From Scilla litardierei (Eukaryota > Streptophyta > Magnoliopsida > Asparagales > Asparagaceae): 64,000 nucleotides of DNA. A program made the translations under genes and the position numbers. The stretch spans positions 608,415,659 through 608,479,658 of the forward strand of contig CM061142.1 in the NCBI GenBank assembly GCA_030789695.1. Direction: 5' to 3'. Under the pieces are notes generated by a model that was given only the letters and a program-made list of their open reading frames with translations, had not been told where the DNA came from and searched no databases. Positions 21,676-32,099 of the stretch are shown in pieces (position 1 is the first letter of the stretch; each line of letters opens with the position of its first letter).

Positions 21676-23418
21676 TGTTGAATATTGGACTCCCCGGATT
21701 TGGTTTTGGATGATGAGCAAACATAAATAATTCATGATCTAACAATTTGTGAGCGCAGTATTGGAGATCGTCGCCAATTTCACGTGAACATTCAAAGCGA
21801 CATCTCAACACTTTCCAAAGCTCATTTTCATGCCTAAAGCTTCGTTGAAGCTCTTGCGACGCTTTGGAAGTAATGAAGATTCAATCGAAGCTCTCAAAGA
21901 CCGTTTATTAAGGTTTTATTTATAGTCTTTTAGTTTCGATTGATAGAATGTTAAGCCTTGAGTATATCTTACGTTTCTATCTTCATTACGCTCATTTCGT
22001 AGCTCTAGGATTCTTGCACAAGTTCACTCTAACTTCCTCGAAGCGTCGCGCTTCGATTCGGACTTTGTTGTGCATGTTAGTTGGTACAAGAACAAGTACT
22101 GACCGACTAGATGGTGATCTAGTCGGTCGGCCACTGTTCTTGGACCGACTAGTTTCTGTCAGTTAATTCTTAGCTCTTTACTGTTTACAGTTAGTCGGTC
22201 TATGTTGACTCACCGACCGACTAATTTGTGAACTAGTCGGTCAGTGATGCTTCTTTGACCGACTAGTTGAGACTGACTGTTCACTCTAAAATTCTCCTAA
22301 GCTACTGTTTACCGTTAGTCGGTCTAAGAACGTTTGATGACCGACTAGTTGACAATCTAGTCGGTCAACTTTTGTTCTTGGACCGACTAAGTCAACTTGC
22401 CTTCAGACTATGTTGTTTTGCCTCTTAGTCGGTCTACGTTCATTGGATGACCGACTAGTTGTGAAACTAGTCGGTCAGACAGTGTTCTTGGACCGACTAG
22501 TTTTCTAGGTCTGAAATTCTATCTCTTCTCAGATCTGCTCTTAGTCGGTCCATGCTTTGTGACTGACCGACTAGTTGATGAACTAGTCGGTCAGTGAGTG
22601 TTCTTTGACCGACTAGATCTCACAGATTTCTTTCCGTTGGAGATTGACCTAACTTGTTTTTATGGGACCCTATAAATACGAACCTAGGTCATTTCTATCT
22701 TAGATAGAGCTGTCATTAAGAGATTCATTGAGTTCTAAAGAGATAGCTATTCTCCCTCAAATCTAAAGCTCTCTTCCTCACAAGAAACCCATTCTCTCTC
22801 ATTTCTAGATCTAGAGAGAAGCTTGTTCTTGGTGAGCTCTTCAAGCTATTGCTTGATTCAAGTTTCCAAATCTTCCCTAGGCACCCATTGCTGCTCATTT
22901 CCTTGGTGCTAGGGTTTGGTAACTTCATCTTCCTCAAATCCTTCATTCCACCTTTTGGGTAAGAAAAACTCAAGGTATAGGATTTTGTGGTAAGAGTATT
23001 TATTTCATATTAAACTCTTTTATATTGCTTATTGGCTCTCTCGGTTGTGAGAGAAGTTTGTGATCCCGGGTTGTGGGATTCACTTTGCCATTGCATGTAT
23101 GATTTGATCTTGTGAAGGTTTTTCACAAGATATTCATAGTGGAAATCTTGAGTTAGGGTTTCTAACTCAAGTATCCGGAAGGGATCCGGGTGGTTGGGAC
23201 GTAGGATCACCGGGAACAAGTCGGGGAGACTTGGGTGGATCCGAACCCATTAACTTCATTTGTTAGCATTGTTAATTTCATTGTTGTCATTCAATTTAAG
23301 CTTCCGCAAATTGACTTGGTAGTTGTGTGCAATTTAATTTGGAATAATTCGCCTTATTATTTTAAAGTACTATTCACCCCCCCTCTAGTACTTGTGCAGT
23401 AGCTGGTAGGGCATTACA
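21676..23418. mobile_element. Solo LTR (1743 bp) inside the hAT transposase gene
   Basis: It starts TGTTGAATATTGG and ends GGTAGGGCATTACA, flanked by an exact 5-bp target duplication CGATG (21671-21675 and 23419-23423). Removing it and one CGATG restores the transposase reading GCSIMTD|AWSDRK. No internal region remains, so LTR-LTR recombination is the likely origin. ATTCACCCCCCCTCTAGTAC near 23370 resembles the 3' end of many plant Ty1/copia LTRs. The U3-like part carries palindromic repeats (separate entry) and is followed by a TATAAATA box at 22671. Confidence 0.9.
22101..22617. repeat. Five palindromic 28-bp repeats at about 115-bp spacing
   Basis: The palindrome GACCGACTAG-N8-CTAGTCGGTC occurs at 22101, 22215 (one base changed), 22339, 22449 and 22565, spaced 110-124 bp. 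Single half-sites (TTAGTCGGTC, GACCGACTAG) lie in between at regular offsets. The array ends about 55 bp upstream of the TATAAATA at 22671, as a set of transcription-factor or silencing-targeted sites in an LTR promoter might. Confidence 0.9.
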
Positions 23419-25258
23419 CGATGCTTGGTCTGATCGAAAGCAACGGAGCATCATGAAAATAGTGGTGCACTGCCCAGTAGGGATTGCTTTTTTTGGACTC
23501 GAAGGATGTTTCGGTTGAGCGCCATAGTGGGGCATTTATTCATGCTTTTGTTGATAGGACAATTGAGAAGCTGGGGGAGGATAATGTAATTCAAATAATT
23601 ACCGATAATGCATCTAATAATATGGCAGCGACAAAAATACTGGCAGTGAAGAGGCCAAGAATCTTTTGGACGAGAAGTGGCGCACACACCGTTAATTTGA
23701 TGCTCGTGGACATCGCCAAAATTAAGCCGATCAGGAGTGTCATTACAATGGGCTGAGATGTCTCCATTTTCATTTACAATCACACTATCACTTTGAGCTT
23801 GATGAGAGACTTTACAAAAGGAGACATAGTTAGGTCCGTCGCGACTAGATTTGCCACTGCTTTCTTATCTTTAAGTTCACTGAGAGATAAGAAAAAAGAA
23901 TTGTAGCAGATGTTTAGTTCTGAACAATGGAAAGAGTGTGACCTTTTCAGCAAGCATGCAGGAAGGAAGATAATCATAATTAAAATTTATTTACATTACT
24001 ATAAGATTATTTCATCAATTTTTTAATCATAACTGAATTATTAATCCTTGCTTGTAGGTTCAAGAAATTGTTCTGAGTAAGAAGTTTTGGGACAATGTTG
24101 ATCTGGCTTTGAAGGTTTTCACTCCCTTGATGAAAGTTTTGAGGAGAGTGGATGGTGACAAAGTTCCGTCGATGGGCTTTGTGTATGGTGATTTGGTTGA
24201 AACCAATGTTGAAATTGCATCGGCCATTGCCCAAAAGGAGAAGATGTATCTTCTAATATGGAACATAATAGATAAAAGATAGGATAAGAAGCTTAAGTCG
24301 CCATTGCATAAGACTGTGTATTGTTTGAACCCTTTTTATTATTACCCCAATAAGGAAGCTATCGAAAAGGGTAATATTTTTGATGGTTTTGTGGAGTGCA
24401 TGCATCTCATATATGGGAATGATCATGATATTATTGAGAAGATTGGAGAGTAGCTCTACCTCTATCAAAACCAAAAGGGTTCATTTGGGCAGGATTTTGC
24501 AAAGAATGCGGTAAAAAATCCAAAAATTAACCCAGGTATAATTTTTATTATTTAACAATTTTTTAAATAAACACATGTTAGGCGATGATGTTTATATTTG
24601 TTAATTTAATAGTCACATGGTGGAGTTTCTATGGGACCGATGCTCCAGAATTGAAACAAATGGCATTGACGGTCCTTAATTTGGCAACTAGCTCTTCTGG
24701 GTGCGAAAGAAACTGGAGCACATTTGAGATGGTAAATAGTATAATATTTTCATCATATATTTATATTCTAAAACTTTTAATTTATTGAAAAATAGTCAGT
24801 TTATGAAAAGTTCTTTATCTTTGTAGACTCATGCCAAGAAGAGAAATAGACTAAGTCACAACAAGCTACGTGACTTAGTCTTCGTCAAGTTCAATGCTGA
24901 GCTGAAAAATAAGCATGAGAATAAAGAGAGGGATCCTTTGGCTGCCTATAATGATAATGAAAAGGCTCTGATTGGTTGGTATCAAAAAATGATGGTGCTT
25001 CAGTTTTTGATAGCGATGATGATGTGTTTCCAGGTGAGTAATTGACTTGAAGACAAGTTGCCAAAGCTATGGGAGCTAATCCTAAAAGAAAGAAGAGCTC
25101 AAGAATGGTGACATATAAAAGAACAAAGAAAGGGGCATCTTCATCGTCCAAAGGAAAGGAACCAGCCATGGAAGAAGATGAAGTCGAATCATTATCAGAA
25201 TCATCGGGGGACGAGCTAGATGAGGGCAATGATGATTCCAATCATGTAGATGATTATT
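23419..25258 (+). pseudogene. hAT transposase, C-terminal part
   Basis: The DUF659 core resumes: DAWSDRKQRSIM, VSVERHSGAFIHAFVDRTIE, VIQIITDNASNNMAATK, FWTRSGAHTVNLMLVDIAK. RNase H-like remnants follow at 24060-24540 (LSKKFWDNVDLALKVFTPL). The dimerisation domain, APELKQMALTVLNLATSSSG then CERNWSTFE, is at 24637-24730, and an acidic tail ends at 25258. Introns seem likely at 23970-24058, 24537-24590 and 24735-24826. Frameshifts and stops (for example the stop at 23755) make it non-functional. Confidence 0.85.
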
Positions 25259-25942
25259 GATGACTTTGATGTTTGAGAGACTGGGACATGTTTTAACTCG
25301 ATGGACTGATATTATCTTCTGCTTTTAAAATGATGTTTGTTTTTTTTTACTTTTTGTTATATAACAATTTGAATTGGTTTGTCATTGAAGCATGTTTGGC
25401 CTAATCATATTGTAAATGTTAAATTATTCATGTTTATTGTTTATTACTTTTTAATGCATGCTTAGTTGCCTACTAATTTTATTATCATATTTTGTAGGTA
25501 TTTAACTCGCTTGATTCGTGATCACTTAAAAAATATTCTACCAAGTGGATTGCTGGTATTCACGTTTAATGAGGTAAGTATACTGAAAATATACTTTTAT
25601 TTGAGTTTCTATAGTTTATATTTTCTTAGACACATCTATGCTTTTATTTGATATCATATTAGCCTCTGATATGAATGACACTTTGATTCCGATATTTAGT
25701 CAATATCCCCGATATTCATGTTTAACGAAAGAAGTATAACGAAAACATACTTTTATTTGAGTTAGTATAGTTTATATCTTCTTAGATACATCCGATATGC
25801 ATATGTCATCACTTTTAAGCATCTGATATGACACTCAGATATTTAGTCAATATCCCCGATATATCCCCGATATCTGCAATCCGATATCAAATTTCCTAGG
25901 CCGATACGCGAACGATTTCCGATATGTAGAACACTGACGACA

Positions 25943-26462
25943 ACCCTTCAATGAAGTCCATAGTCACATCCTCCCAAACTCAATCTAGTAAAGACAGTGG
26001 CTGCAGCAACCCCCTAGGAACCATAGCCATATATTTGTGACGTTGACACGTCATACTTTGCTACCATCTCAGTGATATCCTTCTTCATCCCCTTCCAGAA
26101 CACCTCTTTTTGCTAAGCGTCGATAAGTCTTATGACCCAAAATAGCCCCCAACTGCACTGCCATGAAACTCCTACAATATACTCGGAATGTGTGTGGAAG
26201 TCCTGGGCAAAACTAATCGCCCCTGATATAATAATCTCCTTCCATGCAAGGAATATCACCAATACTCCACCGACCACTATAATAATGTGGTCATATTCCT
26301 CAACTCCTGATCTGCCTCAATCTCCCAAAGCAAAGGCTCCCAATCATGCAATACTAGTACAGACAAAGTAGTCAACTGTGAATCATCTCCTCGTTGTGAT
26401 AACACATCCGTCGCTTTATTCTCTAAGCCTGGTCTGTACTGGATCTCAAAAGCATATCCCAT
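25943..26462 (-). pseudogene. Integrase zinc region and RNase H end, second chromovirus
   Basis: The minus strand encodes FWKGMKKDITEMVAKYDV, PRGLLQPLSL and MDFIEGLS (25943-26110), matching the HHCC/core start of the 8649 element. Upstream, IQYRPGLENKATDVLSQRGD (26370-26440) is the RNase H C-terminal motif. Frames are interrupted. Only the first acidic block of the integrase core remains. Confidence 0.8.
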
Positions 26463-28236
26463 CAGATTTGTGAGCCATCTCTCTAGTGCTCCTCGATCAC
26501 CATTTGTTGCTCCAATGAGTATTTCAGGCTCCTCTAATCTGTGCGCACTACAAATCGACGGCCAAGCAAATAAGGTCTCTACTTCTGTATTGCTAACACA
26601 ATGGCCATCAGCTCCCTCTTATATACAGACTTCAGCTGCAACATCGTCGTCAATACCTAACAAAAGTATGTCACCGGCCTCCGATCATATATCAGCACAG
26701 CACCCAACTCATATACTGAGGCACCCGACTCCACAAATGATCTACTGAAATCAAAAAGAGCTAGCACATATACACTAGTCATTGTCTTCTTCAAGGCCTC
26801 AAAAGCTCATGTTACATTCTTGCTTCACTGAAAATTATTTTTGTTAAGCTGCTTCATCAGTGACCAGACGATGATATTGTATCCCTTCAAGAATTATCTA
26901 TAATAATCTGTCAGCCCCAAGAATCCTCTCAACTCTGTCAAAGTGATAGGGCATGGCGAATCCACCATTACTACAATCTTCAATCTATCTGACGTCACTC
27001 CCTCTGAGGACACCACATGCCCCAAATATTCCACCATCTGCTGCGCAAACAAGCACATCTTGTTTGCATGTAATTGGTGGCTTTGAAGCTCCTGTAGCAC
27101 TATCTGCAAATGACATGCATGCTCCTACAACGACCGACTATATACAAAAATGTCAATTGAAAAATACCAATACAAATCGCCTTAGGTAAGGACGGAATAC
27201 ATTATTCATGAAAGTTTGAAAAGTGGTAGGCATTGGTCAAACCAAAGGGCATGACCAAAAACTTAAGGAACATCGTGCACCCACCGTTTAACTCGTGTCA
27301 CAACTGCTTAATCACAAGTTTGCCATTCAAAATTTTACCCTCTTTTTCCATCATCTCCCCCGCCGCTGCAACCCCCACCGACGGGTTTTAGGGTTTGGAA
27401 TGGGTGGTGGAAGAGGAAGAGTGAGCGGAGGAGGGGGTAGCAGGGAGGGTTAGGTTGTCGGAGGGAGGCGGAGAGGGAGCAGGGTCGTGGTTGCAGGTGG
27501 ATGGGGCGGAGGAGGGGGAGGTGGCTGTGGAAGAAGAAGATGGGCAGCAAAGGGGGCAGCGGAGGGGGGCTCGCGAAGATAAAGATGATCGGCGGATGGT
27601 TCGGGGTTGGTTAGTCGAAGGAGTTGGCGACGTGCATGTCGTTTTACTCACCGGATGGGGCTGTGCTGGGTAATCAGTGAAGGATGCGGGACTGGAAAAG
27701 ATGAAGATGATTGGTGGCGGGTCGGCGGCGACGGCGGCGGCCAGGCTGGAAAATCCGTCGACGGCCGTTATTTTTACTCACTGCGCGCAACGGGACGGTT
27801 TGGAGATTATAATTTGTTGTGTGCGGTAAGAAAATTTGAAAGGCAAACTTGTAAATAAATGGAATTCCGGTTGTGCTTGGGAGTAAAACGGTAGGTGCGC
27901 AAAGAAATTCCCAAAACTTATAATGGACATCATGAGTCCTGAATGTTGTCTTGGCAACGTCCTCTGCACACATTCTGATCTGGTGTCGAACTTCAAATCA
28001 ATCATAATAAAGATCACCGACCCATGCAGATCATCAAATAACTCGTCAATCACCGAAATAGGAAACTTATCAGCGACCGTTTCCGTATTCAATGAACGGT
28101 AGTCCATACAGAACCCCCAACTAGCGTCATTTTTCTTCACCAGCAGAACTAGGCTCGAAAAAGGGATCATAGTGGGCTGAATAACCCCAGCCTGCACAAT
28201 CTCTCCGGCCATATGCTTTATCTCGTCCTTTTGCAC
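26463..28236 (-). pseudogene. RNase H and reverse transcriptase, second chromovirus
   Basis: Minus-strand landmarks from right to left: QAGVIQPTMIPFSSLVLLVK, SWGFCMDYRSLN, DKFPISVIDELFDDLHGS, CAEDVAKTTFRTHDVHYKF (up to 27921), then after the insertion [10 protein letters not shown] (27220-27255) and VEYLGHVVSSEGVTSD with LRGFLGLTDYYR (26894-27050). The catalytic F/Y-x-D-D segment (near 27110-27180) is badly decayed. It is split by the element at 27266-27911. Confidence 0.85.
27266..27911. mobile_element. Small GC-rich Mutator-like element (Pack-MULE candidate)
   Basis: A 646-bp insertion in the RT gene is flanked by 9-bp near-duplicates AAAAACTTA (27257-27265) and CAAAACTTA (27912-27920). 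The ends are inverted repeats over about 75 bp: the left has GTGCACCCACCGTTTAACTC and ACAAGTTTGCCATTCAAA, and the right inverse has GCGCACCTACCGTTTTACTC and ACAAGTTTGCCTTTCAAA. The centre (27390-27780) is strikingly GC-rich (GGCGGCGACGGCGGCGG) in an AT-rich region. A 9-bp duplication and long inverted ends fit a MULE, and GC-rich centres are typical of Pack-MULEs carrying gene pieces. I could not name a source gene. Confidence 0.72.
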
Positions 28237-30446
28237 TTGGGTGTAACGGTAACGTAGCAGCTGATAGACGAGACTCCCTCACACCGGATTACCGCATTCT
28301 CATAGTCACGTGGTAGATGAAGACCATAGAAAACCATGGCTCGGCATAAATTAGGATCCCCTAAAGTGTAACTGTCCTCCATTCACCCTGAAACTCCATT
28401 CACAGTTGCTTCCAATTAACTCTCATATCCCCCAACTGCAACTCCCGCATCCTCAATATCACATCGATGTTATCCAAGTCCAGTGGTAAGAAATCATCCA
28501 CAACTCGAATGCCCCGAAGCATCAAAATAAGGCCCCAACAAACTCCTCGGCTGCACTCACCGGACTGGTCCCCATTATCACCCCGAAACTCCCAGTGTCC
28601 ACCAATTGTAAGCCATGATGCTCCACAATATTGTTGGAGATAAAGTTATGGGTGGCCACACTATCAATGAGCATTGTCACTGTCTAGTCAGAAAGCACTC
28701 ATGTCAACTTCATAATATAGTTCGGAGTGAACCCCATCACGGAATTTAACGAAACCTCTACGACATCCAAATGGTGATGATACTGGTCCTTAGTATCATC
28801 TGCCTCGACCTACACAATGTCCTCATCCACTATCAGCAGCTTGAGCTTGTTGTCTCCACAACGATGCCTTGTGTAAACTTTTCATCACATTGGAAGCACA
28901 ACCCCTTCATTCTCGTATCTCATTTCTGAATCTGTCATACACCTGAACTGTCCCTGGTTGTGGCTCACTACACTTCTCTCTGCTGAGCTGTTCTCCCGTC
29001 GATGCCTTTTGTCCTCCTGTCGATGCCTGACTGTGAAAAGCAGATCTACTCCACTCCAGGCCCCTCTGGACCTCTGCTCCTCTGTGAGACGATGCTCAAT
29101 CATCTGGGCTAACTCCATCATGTCCATCAGCCCCTAGGTCTTTGTATGCGAAACTCCGCACTGATGTTTTCCCTGAGCACCTTCATGAAGCTCCACTCCA
29201 AGGTCTCCTCCAGTATCTCCCAATCGACCTGAGGGCGCCTCAAACTTCTTATACTTTCGGACGGTCCCATCATGCCTGAGTGCCAACAACTGCTTATGCA
29301 AGTTCCCTCCCTAGGTGTCCTAGAATCAGTCCACCAAGCAATCATTAAGCTCCTCAGATGAATGCATAGGTCGTCTATGCTCCCTCCACTAAAACCAAGA
29401 GAGCGACTTTCCTTCGTAGCATATGACAGCTGCCTCCAACTTCTGTTACTATGTCAGTCAGGACACTGCAAAAAATCTCTCAGCCCGGTAAGTCCAGCCA
29501 TAAGGATCATCCCTATCGAACAGTAGCATCTTCAGCGTCCTCACCCTGCCATCAACCACAAGACTCCCCCAGTCCGCTCGTCATCTGGCATGTCTATAGT
29601 GATGTGGATGATAAGTGTCGTAGTATCTCCAAAGGTCGTCCATAACCCCTCAATGGGGTGCCGCCTCTATCACCATCACCACCCCCGTCATCATCGCCCC
29701 CAAACTGAGTCTCTACCATCCTCCTCATAGCCCGGGTCGTCGTCAAAGTCATCTCGAAACTCCTCGTAAGTCGAAAGTGATTGATGTCGTCTCCCTGTAG
29801 CAGCAAACCAAGGGCCAGGGGCCCCTGGATATCTTATTGGTCGTCGTCAAGCCATGGGGGCCTCAGGTGATCGTTGGGGTCTCAATGGGCCGACAGGGAG
29901 CAGTGGGGCACCTGGCAGGCCAACCAAGGCCCAGCGTTAGGCCCCCTGCGGCCCTGTCAAGGCTCGGTAGACCCCTAGCTAGGCCACTAAAGCTAGCAAG
30001 GCCCCCTACAGCCCTGTAGGGCCTCAACAAGCCCCTAGCATGATGCCACGGAGCTGCGGAGCACCGATCGGCCTTGTTGGGGCCCATGGTGGAGGGGTGT
30101 ATTGCCCCCATGTCTTCTTCTGTCACCTCCTCGGAGTCCAAATCTAAATCTGCATCAGAGAGAATTCATTCAACGAATTCATCAATTTTTTCCTTCCCTT
30201 TGGCTGAAAATCACATCTTTCGTCCTCGATATTCATCATGGCCTCCATCTTCACCTGATCTCATTTCTTCATTAGGGTTTCCAATGTTGACTTTAACCAG
30301 GATTGCATGGAAGATTGTACTCGAGAAATGATCCGTTCATCCATTGATGCGATCTCTTCCTTCATTGCTTGATGTTGCCCCTTTAGGGTTTCTACTTCGC
30401 TCTCCAATTTCTCCTTCAAGGCATCAACTTTCCTCGCTGTTATCAA
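28237..30446 (-). pseudogene. gag and protease remnants, second chromovirus
   Basis: Right to left on the minus strand: leader MITARKVDALKEKLESEVET (30446 down), a GC-rich Pro/Gly linker (29880-30060), gag capsid pieces (ILEETLEWSFMKVLRENI, 29170-29250; MDMMELAQMIEHRLTEEQ, 29127 down), and a protease active site mutated to DSVATHNFIS (about 28650-28690). The Gly-to-Val change in D-S-G and many stops show it is dead. Confidence 0.75.
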
Positions 30447-30454
30447 GATCGAAC

Positions 30455-30469
30455 CATTCTGATACCAAA
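30455..30469 (-). promoter_or_regulatory. Primer binding site, second chromovirus
   Basis: On the minus strand TTGGTATCAGAATGG follows the LTR end by two bases. It keeps TGGTATCAGA of the initiator-tRNA-Met site, with changes after that. Confidence 0.8.
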
Positions 30470-30470
30470 T

Positions 30471-30854
30471 TGATAGGGGATTCTCTAAGGTTTGAAGAAT
30501 AAAAATCTGATTTTCATAGAAAATAAGAAGAAAACAAAGATAGTCGGCTACGTTCGAGAGGTGGACCGCTCTTTCAAGTCATCAATTCGAGAGAATGACC
30601 GCCATCTCCACAAAAGATGGATCAAATCAACTTCTAAGAAGTTTCTCACAAAATTTACCCTCTAATCTCTCTAAGCCCCATATGAATAATAATCAGATTT
30701 TTAGCAAAATTACAAAAACCATATGAATAATAATCAGATTTTTAGCAAAATTACAAAAACATCTCTGGACCCTAAAATTATGAAAACATCCCGACATCAA
30801 TTTGCAGCCACAATCCCCTTCTTGAGTCGCCTATGGTAGGTGATAAGTCCATCA
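30471..30854 (-). repeat. 5' LTR of the second chromovirus
   Basis: On the minus strand it runs from TGATGGACTTATCACC to TCCCCTATCA. Its layout matches the LTRs of the 49285 element (TTCGAGAG, GACCGC, AGAAGTTT/AACAAGTTT phrases). It includes a 42-bp tandem duplication (CATATGAATAATAATCAG, 30688 and 30720). The 30854 boundary is by comparison, and no partner LTR is in the window. Confidence 0.7.
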
Positions 30855-31067
30855 CATGGTGAAATGGTTAAATCATGAACAATGAAGTGCTCAACGAATC
30901 TGGTAAGCATGCTCAAACTCGTCTAAACTGGCGTCAGATAATGCAAAGTCGTAAAATAAGCACATATGAAAGGCTTGTGCTGGCACAGAGTGCAGACCTT
31001 AATAGGTATGGTTGGTTGGGGATGCATGTAGAAAGATTTAAAGGAGCTAACTACAATGTCGCCCCCC

Positions 31068-31100
<33 letters not shown>

Positions 31101-31592
31101 ACAAAAAAAAAACAACAACAACAACAACATTGTAGAACATACACAGAGGAACAAGTGAATATCCATATAAAGTTATATGTATCCTTCCCACTAGATGTTG
31201 CCAAAGTCAATGTATATCTGATTCTTAGTGTTTCTCCCATGACATTTATATTCTGAAATTACCATAAGGAGACATGAACACAACGAAGTAATGATCTCAA
31301 ATAATAACTTCTAGTAAGGGGTTAACTACAACCCTTGAATATATACAAGGCAATGACTTGCTGCCCTTATTAAAGGCATTCCATAAACAGAACGATCATC
31401 AAGAATACCAGACTAACAGTGAGTAGCATATGACATCGGACGACTTCCTGAGTTTATCAAGATTGTCAACGCCTCGTCAAATGAGATCACAGAATCATGA
31501 CTAATCAGTAGTTAGTATTTGGATCATGCTAGGGTCTTGAGCAGTTTTAAACCCATATTTTATTTGGGTTTATTTGACTCTTTTGAGATTAG
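30855..31592. other. Intron sequence with a poly-C run
   Basis: Unique-looking AT-rich sequence between two gypsy elements. The only notable item is the homopolymer at 31062-31098. Confidence 0.45.
31062..31129. repeat. Poly-C run followed by A-rich (CAA)n
   Basis: An uninterrupted run of about 30 C (31069-31098) is preceded by CCCCCCT and followed by AAACAAAAAAAAAA and (CAA)n. Such a long G/C homopolymer is rare in plant DNA and its exact length is likely to be error-prone in sequencing. Confidence 0.9.
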
Positions 31593-32089
31593 TGGACTCA
31601 TGTAGGTTGAAAATACTGCAATGGCAAGTTTTGGGGCAAGATATGAGAAGAATTATCAGTGAATGATTGTTATAATGCAAAATATCTAGACTAAAATGAG
31701 GCAAGAAGATGTATTTGAAGACTCTTGGGTGTTTTGTGCTTAAAACATTTAAGCTGCAGACTCAGATTAAGACGCGCATAGTGGTCGAGCAGCTAAGATG
31801 ATTTCAAGCTAAGCTAGAAAGCTGGTGTAACTGCTCAACCGATTCACACCAACCTGATTCCTCCTCCTCCTCCTCCTCCTCCTCCTCGTATCAGCAAGTA
31901 CACAAGCTGAATTAGATATCAAGAATACTGAATCATATAATAACCTTTAGACTTGCATTCAAGTTGAACACTTATTAAACACCACCTAAAATAAGAAATT
32001 CTCATCCGAGCTTCATTCTGCCCTAAATTCCTAATTTCTATGGCTTGAAATAGCCAATTTAAGAGAGATGGCAAGAAGCGAGCCTACCA
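31593..32089 (+). repeat. 5' LTR of the third gypsy element
   Basis: It pairs with 38335-38847 through GGCAAGTTTTG, ATTATCAGTGAATGA, CTTAAA.ACTTTAAG, AAGATGATTTC.AGCT and CCTAATTTCTATGGCT. It ends CTACCA before the PBS. It contains a (CTC)n tract at 31861-31888. Confidence 0.75.
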
Positions 32090-32099
32090 ATTGGCATCA

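Larger units (their letters stand above)
20900..25942 (+). mobile_element. hAT transposon (BED zinc finger/DUF659 type), split and inactivated
   Basis: The coding region runs from the ATG at 20933 or 20939 to the stop near 25258. It is interrupted by a solo LTR at 21676-23418 and by introns. The right end reads CGATATGTAGAACACTG at 25942, the inverse of CAGTGTTCTACATATCG, a hAT-type terminus also found on the 36908-38322 element. The left end could not be fixed, so the start is approximate and no 8-bp target duplication can be given. Its right end lies against the integrase core of the gypsy element at 25943-30854. The 3' region (25490-25860) contains a diverged tandem duplication. Confidence 0.8.
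25943..30854 (-). mobile_element. Second gypsy chromovirus, truncated, minus strand
   Basis: Reading right to left: 5' LTR (30854-30471), PBS, gag leader, GC-rich linker, gag, protease, RT, RNase H and integrase. The integrase stops mid-core (MDFIEGLS) where the hAT terminus at 25942 begins. The rest of the integrase, chromodomain and 3' LTR are absent from the window. Many stops and frame changes are present. A 646-bp MULE-like element has split the RT. The sequence is close in layout to the 8649 element. Confidence 0.85.

Noticed and set aside
22101..22617. Evenly spaced palindromic repeats looking like a CRISPR array
   Set aside because: This is a plant LTR with TG...CA ends and a target duplication. 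Half-sites occur within the spacers and there are no cas genes.
27335..27673. Ser/Pro-rich and Gly/Glu-rich ORFs on both strands
   Set aside because: They reflect the GC-rich centre of the small MULE. Low complexity prevents a gene call without a parental match.
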